This document shows, piece by piece, positions 41,221 to 49,595 of a stretch of 64,000 bases of DNA (the stretch's first letter is position 1; each line of letters begins with the position of its first letter). Made by a program: the position numbers and the translations under genes. The notes beneath the pieces are model-generated. The model did not search any database. It was not told the DNA's origin and saw only the letters and a program-made list of their open reading frames with translations. Origin of the DNA: UBA1858 sp965262455 (GTDB lineage: Bacteria; Pseudomonadota; Gammaproteobacteria; UBA4575); NCBI GenBank assembly GCA_965262455.1, contig CBDHFH010000008.1, forward strand, positions 310,001 to 374,000, in the 5' to 3' direction.

Positions 41221-42624
41221 TTAGCTTGCCAGTAGGGATTTGCCTTCACAGCTTTCTATAAAGCTGCTTTGATAATTTGGATTAACTATTTTCATAATAG
41301 TTGGCGTTATATCAAGTATGGAAATTGTGTCGCCATTACTTTTTTCATACTTGAAGCAGGCTGGTAGATAAAGTAAGCCTGATGGGTCGTGTTCACCGCT
41401 CTTTATATCTTCTAATTTATAGAATAGATCGTAAAAGCTGACAATCTTACCGCCAATTGAAATCTTAAAGTCATTATCAATTTGATTGAATAATTGGCAG
41501 CCAAAGGTAATCACGCCTCTTTCAACAGAAGTGACTTCAAAGACCTGTGTTTTATCGTCAATACTCTTAACGCTGGCTAATAAATCCATGTAATAGTCAG
41601 TTTTATTCGGGTCTGTTAAGTTTAATTTGTATTCTTGCGCCATTATTGGGAACAGTTCTACTTCATCATTGTTGATGTTTAGTTGTTCCATGATATCTGT
41701 TTCATTAATTAATCTATAATAATGTCTCCCACCAGAAGCTTCGTAGGCAACATAAGGGCGTTGGCTTAAGGCAGAACATGCAGCAAGTTTGTAACCGTGT
41801 TTAGCGGCAATTTTTATAAATTTACCTAACAGGATATCTAGACGTTGATACCCATAAAATACTGCATCCTTGTATAGCTCTTGATTTTCTTTACCAATTT
41901 CTTGATTAAATTTTTCTGGTTGAAGGTAACGCCAATATGCATGTTGTAAGTGTGCAACACTATTGGAGAAGAATGTAATAAATGTTGGTTTGCTTTCCTT
42001 GATAATTTTATATGCTAAATCAAATTGTATAAGGTCAAGTAGTGTGGCTTGTTTCCAACTATGTTTTTTATAGTTTATTCTTTGAATAAATAGTTGTTGT
42101 AAGATCTTTAATATTGTCTTAAGCGTTAATCCATTCTTCCTTAAGTTATTAATTGCCTTAATTTTATTAATTGTTCCTTTTGTTTTATCTGAATATCCCA
42201 TGACATTTTCTGAGATGAAGTCATAAGATTGTTGTAAATGTTCTGGATAGGTACTTTCACCGTTACACCAGGGATCAGGGATGTACGTACTATTGTCGCC
42301 TTTGAAATTTTTAACATTCATGGAGCCTATTGAGGCAACATTCTTGCCATCTCTCAGTAGCGCTTGCCAGATATTTTCAAGTTCGCAATTTAATCCATCG
42401 GTAAGTTCGAAGATTTTATGTGTATCATACGATTTACCAACATGAATTGAGTGCCATTGAATCCAAGGTTCTAAATTTGGAATATCTTCATCTGACAGGG
42501 TGTTGAAAAAAGTAGAATTGTCTCTTAGCTCTTTAAAATTCTCTAGCTTCCCTTCGTTTATCCATGGGTCTATTAAGCTGATGCAAATTTCGTTTAACTC
42601 AAGGAATATAAGTTTATTGTCCAT
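41221..42624 (-). CDS. Alkaline-phosphatase-superfamily-like protein with altered active site
   Basis: 467 residues. It has the overall layout of a type I phosphodiesterase/sulfatase-like protein: an N-terminal strand FLELNEI (7-13), PNLEPWIQW (49-57), a His pair in NSVAHLQHAYW (221-231), and a C-terminal LLYLPACF...SILDITPTIMKIV segment. The first metal Asp is replaced by Glu/Asn, and the usual SDHG-type motif reads SALSQRP (284-290). I have seen FLELNE-type proteins in surface-polysaccharide contexts, but none is adjacent here. There is no signal peptide or transmembrane helix. Substrate unknown; it could be a divergent hydrolase or a pseudoenzyme. Confidence 0.6.
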   Translation of the reverse strand: MDNKLIFLELNEICISLIDPWINEGKLENFKELRDNSTFFNTLSDEDIPNLEPWIQWHSIHVGKSYDTHKIFELTDGLNCELENIWQALLRDGKNVASIGSMNVKNFKGDNSTYIPDPWCNGESTYPEHLQQSYDFISENVMGYSDKTKGTINKIKAINNLRKNGLTLKTILKILQQLFIQRINYKKHSWKQATLLDLIQFDLAYKIIKESKPTFITFFSNSVAHLQHAYWRYLQPEKFNQEIGKENQELYKDAVFYGYQRLDILLGKFIKIAAKHGYKLAACSALSQRPYVAYEASGGRHYYRLINETDIMEQLNINNDEVELFPIMAQEYKLNLTDPNKTDYYMDLLASVKSIDDKTQVFEVTSVERGVITFGCQLFNQIDNDFKISIGGKIVSFYDLFYKLEDIKSGEHDPSGLLYLPACFKYEKSNGDTISILDITPTIMKIVNPNYQSSFIESCEGKSLLAS

Positions 42625-43029
42625 AGGATAAAGTTCTCAATCTGAAGCTAAATAATATGCTTTTATAAAGTGTAAACCTTCTGTACGCGTGAGTTTATAA
42701 AATCTATTTCCTTGAAACTATGAATGAGTTCAATTTTTTGCGACGAATGGAATTAACATGCATGTTTCAATTGTTCATTTATTATTAGTCCGATAAATCA
42801 CTGTTTTTGCTATAAAATGACTAGCGTTTGATGTGTCCTGGTAGTGAATATGCCAATTTTTAGACCACGGCAGTAAAATCTTTTTATCAATCAGGTAAAC
42901 ACGCCTATCCGTTTCTATAGTAGAGGAATATGTTTGGTTGCTATGTTGTCCGCCAATGGAGTCGATCGTTATCTATATATTTAAATAACGATAAATAATT
43001 ATATTACATAGAACAACGTGGTGAGCTAA
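42625..43029. other. Intergenic region between divergent genes
   Basis: 405 bp holding the promoters of the AP-like gene (minus) and the NERD-domain gene (plus). I see no gene, strong palindrome or repeat. Confidence 0.5.
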
Positions 43030-43812
43030 ATGCAATCGGAAAATGCAGCCGAGTACGAGAATGTACTTTATGGTGTGCAATTGAGTCAGCAAGATAAAAT
43101 TGTACGTGAAAAATTAGAGCAGAGAATTCGTCCATATTTTCTTATAACCGGGTTTTTGTTTGCCTTTTTATTATTGGAAATATATCGCTGGTACATGCAA
43201 GTACCGCCCATGCCCTATGTCGTTTTAGGCTTGTTTTTAGCATCAGTGGTATTCGTTGCTTTTCAGCTTTCCGATTATAAAGATCATTTCCGCTTTTTGC
43301 GCTTGGGGAAAAAGGGTGAGCCAAATCTAGATGATGTGGTTAAGCATCATAGCGACGAATCAGGTAGTACAGTGTACAAGAATGTTGTGGTCGGTAAAGA
43401 GAGTGTGGACTATGTGATCGCTGGACAATACGGTGTCACGCTCGTAAATGTTTGTGATTGGCGTACACCTTCAAGCAATGAAGCGATGATTGAGTACGAC
43501 AATGAGCAAATATTATTAAACGGGTATCGTCCAGACACGAACCCAATTGAACCACTTAAAACTGTTAAACAGTGGATGGAAAACAAATTATACGCAGGCT
43601 TAAGCAAGCCTATAGATGTTCAATGCGTGGTTGTATTTCCAGAATGGTTCGTTAAATCACCTACAAAGCCAGCTGTAGTTAAAGTGATTAACCCACGAGA
43701 AATGCATACTGTCTTGAGTGATCGAGGTGTAGAATTATCTGATAATGATAAATGTTTACTCAACTATCACATTACTAAGTTGATTAACAAGAAAAAGTCT
43801 AGCAATCGCTAG
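43030..43812 (+). CDS. Membrane-anchored NERD-domain protein
   Basis: 260 residues. Two transmembrane helices lie near 35-55 (YFLITGFLFAFLLLEIYRWY) and 62-80 (YVVLGLFLASVVFVAFQL). A nuclease-related (NERD-like) domain follows: GKKGEPNLDDVV, YKNVVVGKESVDYVIAGQYG, VTLVNVCDW, then NGYRPDTNPIEPLKTVKQWM and VQCVVVFPEWFVK. NERD resembles restriction endonuclease folds, but the usual acidic E-x-K triad is not obvious here. It is monocistronic and ends at a bidirectional terminator. The role is unknown. Confidence 0.65.
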   Translation: MQSENAAEYENVLYGVQLSQQDKIVREKLEQRIRPYFLITGFLFAFLLLEIYRWYMQVPPMPYVVLGLFLASVVFVAFQLSDYKDHFRFLRLGKKGEPNLDDVVKHHSDESGSTVYKNVVVGKESVDYVIAGQYGVTLVNVCDWRTPSSNEAMIEYDNEQILLNGYRPDTNPIEPLKTVKQWMENKLYAGLSKPIDVQCVVVFPEWFVKSPTKPAVVKVINPREMHTVLSDRGVELSDNDKCLLNYHITKLINKKKSSNR

Positions 43813-43825
43813 CTGTATCCGATTA

Positions 43826-43857
43826 AGCATACGAGTTATAGAGCAAACTCGTATGCT
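43826..43857. terminator. Bidirectional terminator between the NERD gene and ferredoxin
   Basis: AGCATACGAGTT (43826-43837) and AACTCGTATGCT (43846-43857) form a 12-bp perfect stem with an 8-nt loop. It lies between two convergent genes, with AATTTT following on the plus strand. Confidence 0.75.
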
Positions 43858-43869
43858 AATTTTGCAAAA

Positions 43870-44184
43870 TTAGTTAATTGCGCCCTGCTCGAAGTCAACT
43901 TCAACTTCAATATCACTGGTAAGTCTAGACTGACAAGCTAGTACCATTCCATTTTTAAGCTGGTCGCCATCAAGCACATATGAAAAATCATTAAGCGGTT
44001 TTATTTTTCCACTTTTTATAGTTGCACGACATGTACCACAGCTTCCGACTCGACAATCATGTGGCCATTCAATGCCTGCATTTAAGGCTGCCTGCAATAA
44101 GTTGATTCCACCCTTGACCTCGAATGTTTGACCAGTATTTAGAATGGTCGCTGTGAAGTCTTTCTTTTTTCCTAGTCCGAACAT
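43870..44184 (-). CDS. 2Fe-2S ferredoxin (plant/CYP-type)
   Basis: 104 residues. The cluster ligands are Cys44, Cys49, Cys52 (DCRVGSCGTC) and Cys84 (VLACQSRL), the plant-type spacing. A GGAG ribosome binding site precedes ATG 44184. It is a small soluble electron carrier. The neighbouring genes do not point to a specific oxygenase or reductase partner. Confidence 0.92.
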   Translation of the reverse strand: MFGLGKKKDFTATILNTGQTFEVKGGINLLQAALNAGIEWPHDCRVGSCGTCRATIKSGKIKPLNDFSYVLDGDQLKNGMVLACQSRLTSDIEVEVDFEQGAIN

Positions 44185-44316
44185 TTTATAATCTCCAAGC
44201 TTTTCACTTCCAATGTAATACCCTAAGTCTTGTAGGGCGGCTAATTGTGACTGAATTTATATAATATTTTGGTTGTACTTGCTATTAAAGCTCATACAAG
44301 CTTAATCAAAATTAAA

Positions 44317-44490
44317 TTAGGTTTTGATGTTAAATGGTAGATAACCGGGACACCAAGCAGTGATTCCTGTAAAGATTGGTACAATTCCTATAATTCCCCA
44401 CCAAGAGGACATTGCAAGACCAATTCCGATAATTAATAAGCCGGCAAGAATTCTTACCATTCTATCTGTGTCACCCACATTGCATGTCAT
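44317..44490 (-). CDS. DUF2892 (YgaP-like) small inner-membrane protein
   Basis: A 57-residue frame beginning MTCNVGDTDRMVRILAGLLI and ending AWCPGYLPFNIKT. It follows the DUF2892 pattern: N-V-G-x-x-D-R-x-x-R, two short hydrophobic helices, and a C-terminal G-x-x-x-x-C-P motif. Members are found alone or fused to rhodanese. ATG 44490 is preceded by an AG-rich stretch (GAGGATATAAAC). It lies 132 nt upstream of the ferredoxin gene in the same direction. The cellular role is unknown. Confidence 0.82.
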   Translation of the reverse strand: MTCNVGDTDRMVRILAGLLIIGIGLAMSSWWGIIGIVPIFTGITAWCPGYLPFNIKT

Positions 44491-44713
44491 GTTTATATCC
44501 TCTATTTATATACTGATTAATTAAGCTTTTTTAAGGCAAATTCGATTACACATATGGCTATACTACAGTGATTTGAGCCTGAAACATAATTAGGTGTCTA
44601 GCTATAGTACAGATTGTGATTGATCAATCTTAGCTGCTCCAATTACCCACATTATGCTAGTGTACATAGTTTAGACATGATTTCTATATACAATTAGAAA
44701 AAGTGAAAGCACC

Positions 44714-45310
44714 ATGAAAGATAATGACGAAAACCACGGTCAGATGCATAGTGATAATAAAGATAGTCAGATAAATATGAGCGCAAAGGAACAAGGTTTT
44801 GAGTCTATGGTGCATGCATACTCAAAAGATCTTTATCGATATGGATATTGGTTAAGTAAGGACAGCGCTATTGCTGAAGATCTCGTGCAAGAGACATTTT
44901 TACGAGCATGGCGAGCCATTGACTCCCTGAACGATGCGAAAGCGGCAAAAAGTTGGCTATTTACAATCCTCAGGCGTGAAAATGCACGCCGATTTGAGAA
45001 AAAGAGTGCTCAAGCTGAGCTAACCTCGCTTGACGATGAAGTCGTCGAAATGTTTGCTGTAGTTGATGATGACTTTGCCAATATGGACAACATGGCGGTG
45101 CGTTCAGCACTGCGAAAAATTCCTGCCTCTTATGCTGAGCCGCTAGTGCTTCAGGTAATCGGTGGTTATTCGTGTGATGAAATTGCGACAATTATCGATG
45201 CTAAACCGGGTGCTGTGATGACGCGAGTGTTTCGGGCCAGACAGAAGCTAAGAGCGATTCTTGAGGATGAGGATACTTCCTCAGGCGCATCTCTAAAGGT
45301 AGTTAAATAA
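44714..45310 (+). CDS. ECF-type sigma-70 family RNA polymerase sigma factor
   Basis: 198 residues. Region 2 is DLYRYGYWLSKDSAIAEDLV with QETFLRAWRAIDSL. Region 4 is EPLVLQVIGGYSCDEIATII and DAKPGAVMTRVFRARQKLR. The first 30 residues are polar and variable. It is followed after 1 nt by a DUF3379 gene, its likely cognate anti-sigma partner. This sigma/DUF3379 pair is common in gammaproteobacteria. The regulon is unknown. Confidence 0.9.
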   Translation: MKDNDENHGQMHSDNKDSQINMSAKEQGFESMVHAYSKDLYRYGYWLSKDSAIAEDLVQETFLRAWRAIDSLNDAKAAKSWLFTILRRENARRFEKKSAQAELTSLDDEVVEMFAVVDDDFANMDNMAVRSALRKIPASYAEPLVLQVIGGYSCDEIATIIDAKPGAVMTRVFRARQKLRAILEDEDTSSGASLKVVK

Positions 45311-45326
45311 TATGGAAGAGAAAGAG

Positions 45327-46028
45327 ATGAATTGTTTATCTGTGAGAAGATTGATTACAACTGATATTTCTCTTGTGAAAGATGATGTCATTAGTCATAT
45401 GACAGGTTGTTCGACATGTAAGACTTTCTATGAAAAGCAACTTAAGTTCAATGGTGTGCTTAAAAAGGCTGTTGAAATTGATGTACCTGAAGGCTTGGCA
45501 GATCGAATATTAGTTGAACATCAACTTAGTCAAAAGCAAGAGCAGAGTAAAAAGAAATACAGCTGGAGCGCGATGGCCGCAAGCCTTGTATTGGTGTTTG
45601 CTGTGGCCACGGTAACCACATTGCAATCGCCACCTGCAATTGCAGATGTGATTTTAGAGCATGTGCATGATGAAATGTGGATGTTGGAGGACAAGAGTCG
45701 CGTAACATTAGAGAGCTTAAATCAGTTGCTTAAACCTCATGGTGTCAGAGTAGATGAATCTATTGGTTTGGCAACTCATGCGGGTGATTGTGTGATTCAA
45801 GGTAAGCGAGGGGCGCATATTGTTTTCCAAGGTAAAAATGCACCAGTCACTATGATTGTTTTCCCAGAGTTGCTGGATCGCTCTGAACGGGTATTTATCA
45901 GCGATGATACATTTGAAGGTGTGCTTATGAATACTAAGAAAGGTACGCTTGCAATTTTATCAGAAGATAAGGAATCACTAGAGCATTTTGAACAGCAACT
46001 TACTTCGTCGCTGATGACTTTTATCTAA
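45327..46028 (+). CDS. DUF3379 membrane protein, probable anti-sigma partner
   Basis: 233 residues from ATG 45327; ATG 45312 is an alternative, but family members begin MNCLxxRR, matching MNCLSVRR. The short N-terminal region with HMTGCSTC is zinc-finger-like, as in anti-sigma factors. A single transmembrane helix lies near 82-100 (MAASLVLVFAVATVTTL). The periplasmic DUF3379 domain follows (LLKPHGVRVDESIGLATHAG, CVIQGKRGAHIVFQGKN). It probably tethers or senses for the upstream sigma factor. Confidence 0.82.
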   Translation: MNCLSVRRLITTDISLVKDDVISHMTGCSTCKTFYEKQLKFNGVLKKAVEIDVPEGLADRILVEHQLSQKQEQSKKKYSWSAMAASLVLVFAVATVTTLQSPPAIADVILEHVHDEMWMLEDKSRVTLESLNQLLKPHGVRVDESIGLATHAGDCVIQGKRGAHIVFQGKNAPVTMIVFPELLDRSERVFISDDTFEGVLMNTKKGTLAILSEDKESLEHFEQQLTSSLMTFI

Positions 46029-46052
46029 TACAATCAAAATTTTCTGCATTAA

Positions 46053-46080
46053 AAAAGGCGCTTCAAAAGAAGCGCCTTTT
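46053..46080. terminator. Bidirectional rho-independent terminator
   Basis: AAAAGGCGCTTC (46053-46064) and GAAGCGCCTTTT (46069-46080) form a 12-bp perfect stem with an AAAA loop and flanking A and T tracts. It serves the DUF3379 gene (plus) and sat (minus). Confidence 0.92.
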
Positions 46081-46106
46081 TAGTTTTAGTACTTTAAACT
46101 ATCTAG

Positions 46107-47291
46107 CTAACTGTTCTGATAGTGATCCATGAGAATTTTTGCGACTTCCGGTCGTGCAAACTCCATTGGCAGATCTTGTCCCGCGGCAAGCATTTCTCGC
46201 ACCTTGGTTCCAGATAATAAGACGAAGTCTTCTTTAGAGTGATCAGGTGCGTCACGCATCATCACAACTTTATCAAGTTTTTTGGAGTACGCTGTGTGGT
46301 CTGCATTGAATATTTGTATTTCTAATGCATCTTCAGGGACGTCGTTGTCAAAAATAGTTTGTGCGTCGAAGGCGCCATAGTAGTCACCCACGCCTGCATG
46401 ATCACGTCCAATGATGAAATGAGTGCAACCACAATTTTGTCGAAATACAGCATGTAATACCGCTTCTCTCGGCCCTGCATACAGCATGTCAAAGCCATAC
46501 CCTGTAATCATTACAGTGTTTGGTGGGAAGTATAGTTCCACCATTTTACGAATTGCTGCATCGCGAACAGGTGCAGGAATGTCACCAGGTTTTAGCTTTC
46601 CAAGTAACATATGGATGAGTACACCATCAGCGCCAGTGGATTCTTTCGCCATTTTACAAAGCTCTTCATGCGCACGGTGCATAGGATTACGAGTTTGGAA
46701 GGCGACAATCTTTTTCCAGCCGCGCTCTGCAATTTCTGATCGAATCTGGCCGGCAGTACGGAATGTGCCAGGGAACTCTGTTTCGAAGTAACTGAAATTT
46801 AACACTTCTATTGGTCCTGCAACGATAAAATTGCCTTGTGAGGTAAATGTTGCGACCCCAGGATGATCTTGATCTTTTGTTGCATAGACTTTTTCTGTTA
46901 CTAAATCTAACTCTTCTTGAGATATTTCTTCAATGCTCTCAACAGTTTGAATGGCAATCACAGGATTACCTTCTACATTTGGGTCAAGTAAAGCAATTCG
47001 CTTGTGTCCATGTATGCCTGACACATCTTCACACAGATTAAGCACTGGTGTGGGCCAGAATAGGCCATTGCTTGTATGCAGGTTATTAGCAACACTTAAA
47101 GCATCGGCTTTATTCATGTAACCGTTTAAAGGAGTGAAGTAGCCGGCACCAAGCATGACTGCATTGGCGGCGCTAGCTGAGCTAACGAGTAACTGAGGTA
47201 ATGTTTCTGCTTCTTTCATAAGTGCAGCGCGCTGTTCGTCACTGTCTACAAAAAGAGGGGTGAGTTCGGCTGCTCCATGCGGTTTAATCAT
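46107..47291 (-). CDS. sat: Sulfate adenylyltransferase (homomeric ATP sulfurylase)
   Basis: 394 residues from ATG 47291, with GGAG 7 nt upstream; a TTG at 47339 would extend it but lacks support. ATP sulfurylase motifs are FQTRNPMHRAHE (the QxRNPxHxxH box), VLIHMLLGKLKPGDIP, MLYAGPREAVLHAVFRQNCG and IIGRDHAGVGDYYGAFDAQ. It interconverts ATP + sulfate and APS + pyrophosphate. This single-subunit form, rather than CysDN, serves assimilation or, run backwards, sulfur oxidation. No APS kinase or APS reductase is adjacent, so direction cannot be decided. Confidence 0.95.
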   Translation of the reverse strand: MIKPHGAAELTPLFVDSDEQRAALMKEAETLPQLLVSSASAANAVMLGAGYFTPLNGYMNKADALSVANNLHTSNGLFWPTPVLNLCEDVSGIHGHKRIALLDPNVEGNPVIAIQTVESIEEISQEELDLVTEKVYATKDQDHPGVATFTSQGNFIVAGPIEVLNFSYFETEFPGTFRTAGQIRSEIAERGWKKIVAFQTRNPMHRAHEELCKMAKESTGADGVLIHMLLGKLKPGDIPAPVRDAAIRKMVELYFPPNTVMITGYGFDMLYAGPREAVLHAVFRQNCGCTHFIIGRDHAGVGDYYGAFDAQTIFDNDVPEDALEIQIFNADHTAYSKKLDKVVMMRDAPDHSKEDFVLLSGTKVREMLAAGQDLPMEFARPEVAKILMDHYQNS

Positions 47292-47936
47292 TGCGTGCTC
47301 CTCTGTTAAATTTATGTCGTTATTATTATTTTTTATCAATCAAATCTGCAGGATTTGGGTTCAATCAGTATTGCGCGGAATATTAACATTAAGGCATTGG
47401 CGAGCAAACTGACGAGGCAGGCTAATTGAATTATTCATGATCACTAAAAATGCTTGGATTAATCAATATCCTGTTTTATTTCACATGGTTAAGGTAATCG
47501 ATATCAATGGTTTAACAAGAAATAGTGTGCTGTTGCTGGTTAATCGCATAGCTCAAGTGTGCTGGGTGATACAAGCGTACTAATTTGTGTGGCCATTATC
47601 GTTACATCAATGTTGGCTAAATCGACTATTTTATTTATTTCAGGATATTCACATAAGTGAAGTCTTTGTTGAGATTCAAATGAGTAAAAATTTTGGGTTT
47701 GATAGATGAATTTTTTGTTAATAAGCGTGATGATCATCACGAGAAGAATAAACTAAATATTACTAACATACAGATATCTCAAGATATTATTCTGTGATCA
47801 CTTTTGTAAGCTGATTTCACCCGACATAATGCGAATTAAAATCTAAATAAGATTTGTTAATTAGGTCACATTGCCTCATTAAGTGCCATGCTAGTCTAAA
47901 ACTCTACATCAGAGCAGGGAAAGTAGGGGATATTGT
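47292..47936. other. Intergenic region upstream of sat
   Basis: 645 bp between divergent genes. It contains a 16-bp perfect palindrome at 47726-47741. A 66-codon minus-strand frame (47540-47740) is present but has no good ribosome binding site and no recognisable family, so it is not called. Otherwise nothing distinctive. Confidence 0.5.
47726..47741. promoter_or_regulatory. CRP/FNR-family-like palindrome
   Basis: CGTGATGATCATCACG is a perfect 16-bp palindrome. It contains both GTGA-N6-TCAC (CRP core) and TGAT-N4-ATCA (FNR core). It lies 195 bp before the gene at 47937 and 435 bp before sat. Confidence 0.45.
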
Positions 47937-48137
47937 ATGTTGTTAACACTAGCTGTTGTCGTTGCATGGTTTGCAGGACTTTTAATTATGTTCAGTGGAT
48001 TTGAACGTTCACAGGAGCTAAAGTCTGGTGCATTAATCGTTGATCATGAAAAACGCAATAAACTTACTTATGGCCTAGGTCTTTATCTCGTTATCAGCCT
48101 TGGCTTACTGGTTATTTTCGTTACCACTTCTGCTTGA
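47937..48137 (+). CDS. Small two-helix membrane protein
   Basis: 66 residues with two hydrophobic segments (LLTLAVVVAWFAGLLIMFSG and LGLYLVISLGLLVIFVTTSA) joined by a polar loop. ATG 47937 has AGGGGA upstream. I do not recognise a family. It converges with msrB, 28 nt away. Confidence 0.55.
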   Translation: MLLTLAVVVAWFAGLLIMFSGFERSQELKSGALIVDHEKRNKLTYGLGLYLVISLGLLVIFVTTSA

Positions 48138-48165
48138 TGATAACACGACTTACTATTATAAATAT

Positions 48166-48666
48166 CTAACTCGGCACGAAATGAAGTGCCGCACCATTAC
48201 TACACCAACGTTCTCCTCTAGGCAGTGGTCCGTCCATGAATAAATGGCCATGGTGGCCTTCGCAGCGTGCGCATTTATAACCTCGTTCAGGGGGAATTGC
48301 CGAGAGATCAGTGTACGTCATTAGATGTCCCCGAATGTGATCATTAAAGCTTGGCCAACCGGTATGGCTTTCATATTTCATTTCTGAGGTGAATAAATCT
48401 AACTGGCATGCTTTACATTGATAGATTCCAGAACGCCATTCTTGATCCAGTGGGCTGGAACGTCTTACTTCTGTTTTACCTTTTCTTAATATTTGATAGG
48501 CATCTTCGCTTAGTTTTAGTTTCCATTCATCGTCACTAAGAATCAGTTTTTCTATATCCTCAGCCGCGGTATATAACTGCTTACTTTTACCAGATAAAAT
48601 TTGCAAGTAAATAAAGCCGAAGAAGCCTGCACAGGCAAGTAAAATATTGCGGCGTGATTTATTCAT
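48166..48666 (-). CDS. msrB: Peptide-methionine (R)-S-oxide reductase MsrB with Tat-like N-terminal anchor
   Basis: 166 residues. The MsrB domain (about 45-166) has zinc Cys pairs Cys84/Cys87 and Cys132/Cys135 and catalytic Cys155 in RWCSNGAALHFVP. HTGWPSFND is the substrate-binding motif. The N-terminus reads KSRRNILLACAGFFGFIYLQ, a Tat-like SRRxxL motif followed by a hydrophobic helix. Cytosolic MsrB lacks this, so the enzyme probably acts in the periplasm, repairing methionine-R-sulfoxide. Confidence 0.93.
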   Translation of the reverse strand: MNKSRRNILLACAGFFGFIYLQILSGKSKQLYTAAEDIEKLILSDDEWKLKLSEDAYQILRKGKTEVRRSSPLDQEWRSGIYQCKACQLDLFTSEMKYESHTGWPSFNDHIRGHLMTYTDLSAIPPERGYKCARCEGHHGHLFMDGPLPRGERWCSNGAALHFVPS

Positions 48667-48795
48667 TGATGATAGGGTTTAACAATGTATATATTCTCAA
48701 TAAAAAATTTAATAATGCTTAGTTCCCCATAGGTTAAGTATATACAGCTTAGCGATAAGATAAACGACAATAATATATTTTGAGGGCTTGCTGAT

Positions 48796-49095
48796 ATGGC
48801 GTATACCCCAAACGATGTAAAACAGTACTTTTTGCAATTAAATCGGGCCCTCACTGTGGGTTTAATAATTATCTTGATCATTGCTTCAATGGTTTTCTGG
48901 TACACAGAGAGTTTATCTCTGCAATCATCGTCATCTCTAATTGGCGCAGCGTTTATGCTGCTAGCAGTGCTTTTTTATCAACTGCCTTATATAAGTTTCT
49001 TGTTAACCCGGCGAAAATTTTCTGCTGAAAATAAACAAGGCATCGAAATTCTCGATTCTGGATGGAAAGTATTTAAAAAGTGGCTAGAAGCTTAG
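48796..49095 (+). CDS. Small inner-membrane protein, unknown
   Basis: 99 residues with two transmembrane segments (ALTVGLIIILIIASMVFWYT and SSLIGAAFMLLAVLFYQLPY). A short basic/acidic cytoplasmic tail follows. It is divergent from msrB. No family is recognised and the start has only a weak ribosome binding site. Confidence 0.5.
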   Translation: MAYTPNDVKQYFLQLNRALTVGLIIILIIASMVFWYTESLSLQSSSSLIGAAFMLLAVLFYQLPYISFLLTRRKFSAENKQGIEILDSGWKVFKKWLEA

Positions 49096-49244
49096 TGGTC
49101 GTTATTCGCTTGCTTAAATAGTTATTTTTGCTGACCGCATAGTCATTTTAAAGGCAGTATTGTCGGGATATCAGCACTCACTTTACTCGCCTGCGGTAAT
49201 CTCTCAATTATTGTGGAAAAAACTAACTTTTCGATATTTAAACC

Positions 49245-49595
49245 ATGGAAAACAATATGAATTATCCACGCAGTCCCCGGCAACCTATTGATGGTGAGGT
49301 GATCATAAAACGACCAGGTAAGCCTGTGCTCAAATCTAAGCAGGGCAATGTCAGTGAAGGTGGGTTGTATGTGAATTTACCTCAGCATGACCTGCAGAAA
49401 GGGCGTCGTGTAGAAGTCATTCTCGTGCGTGAAAACGGCACGATTCGGGATATGCAACGCATGTCAGGTATCGTCATTAGGCTGGACCCAGAGGGAGTTG
49501 CTTTGGTGACTTATCGGGCGGATCAACTACGACGTAATGAAGAGGATATAATGACTTCTTCAAGTGCCATCGCAAATTCCGCTGAAACGTCATAA
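49245..49595 (+). CDS. PilZ domain protein
   Basis: 116 residues. The N-terminal RSPRQPIDG is a slightly changed form of the RxxxR c-di-GMP motif, and GNVSEGGLYV fits the N-x-S-x-x-G half. A beta-barrel pattern follows (VILVRENGTIRDMQRMSGIV). The arginine spacing is off, so c-di-GMP binding may be weak. ATG 49257 is an alternative start. It is monocistronic, with a terminator at 49683. Confidence 0.75.
   Translation: MENNMNYPRSPRQPIDGEVIIKRPGKPVLKSKQGNVSEGGLYVNLPQHDLQKGRRVEVILVRENGTIRDMQRMSGIVIRLDPEGVALVTYRADQLRRNEEDIMTSSSAIANSAETS

Noticed and set aside
47540..47740. 66-codon minus-strand frame upstream of sat
   Set aside because: No convincing ribosome binding site or family; its start overlaps the CRP/FNR-like palindrome. 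It could still be real if conserved.
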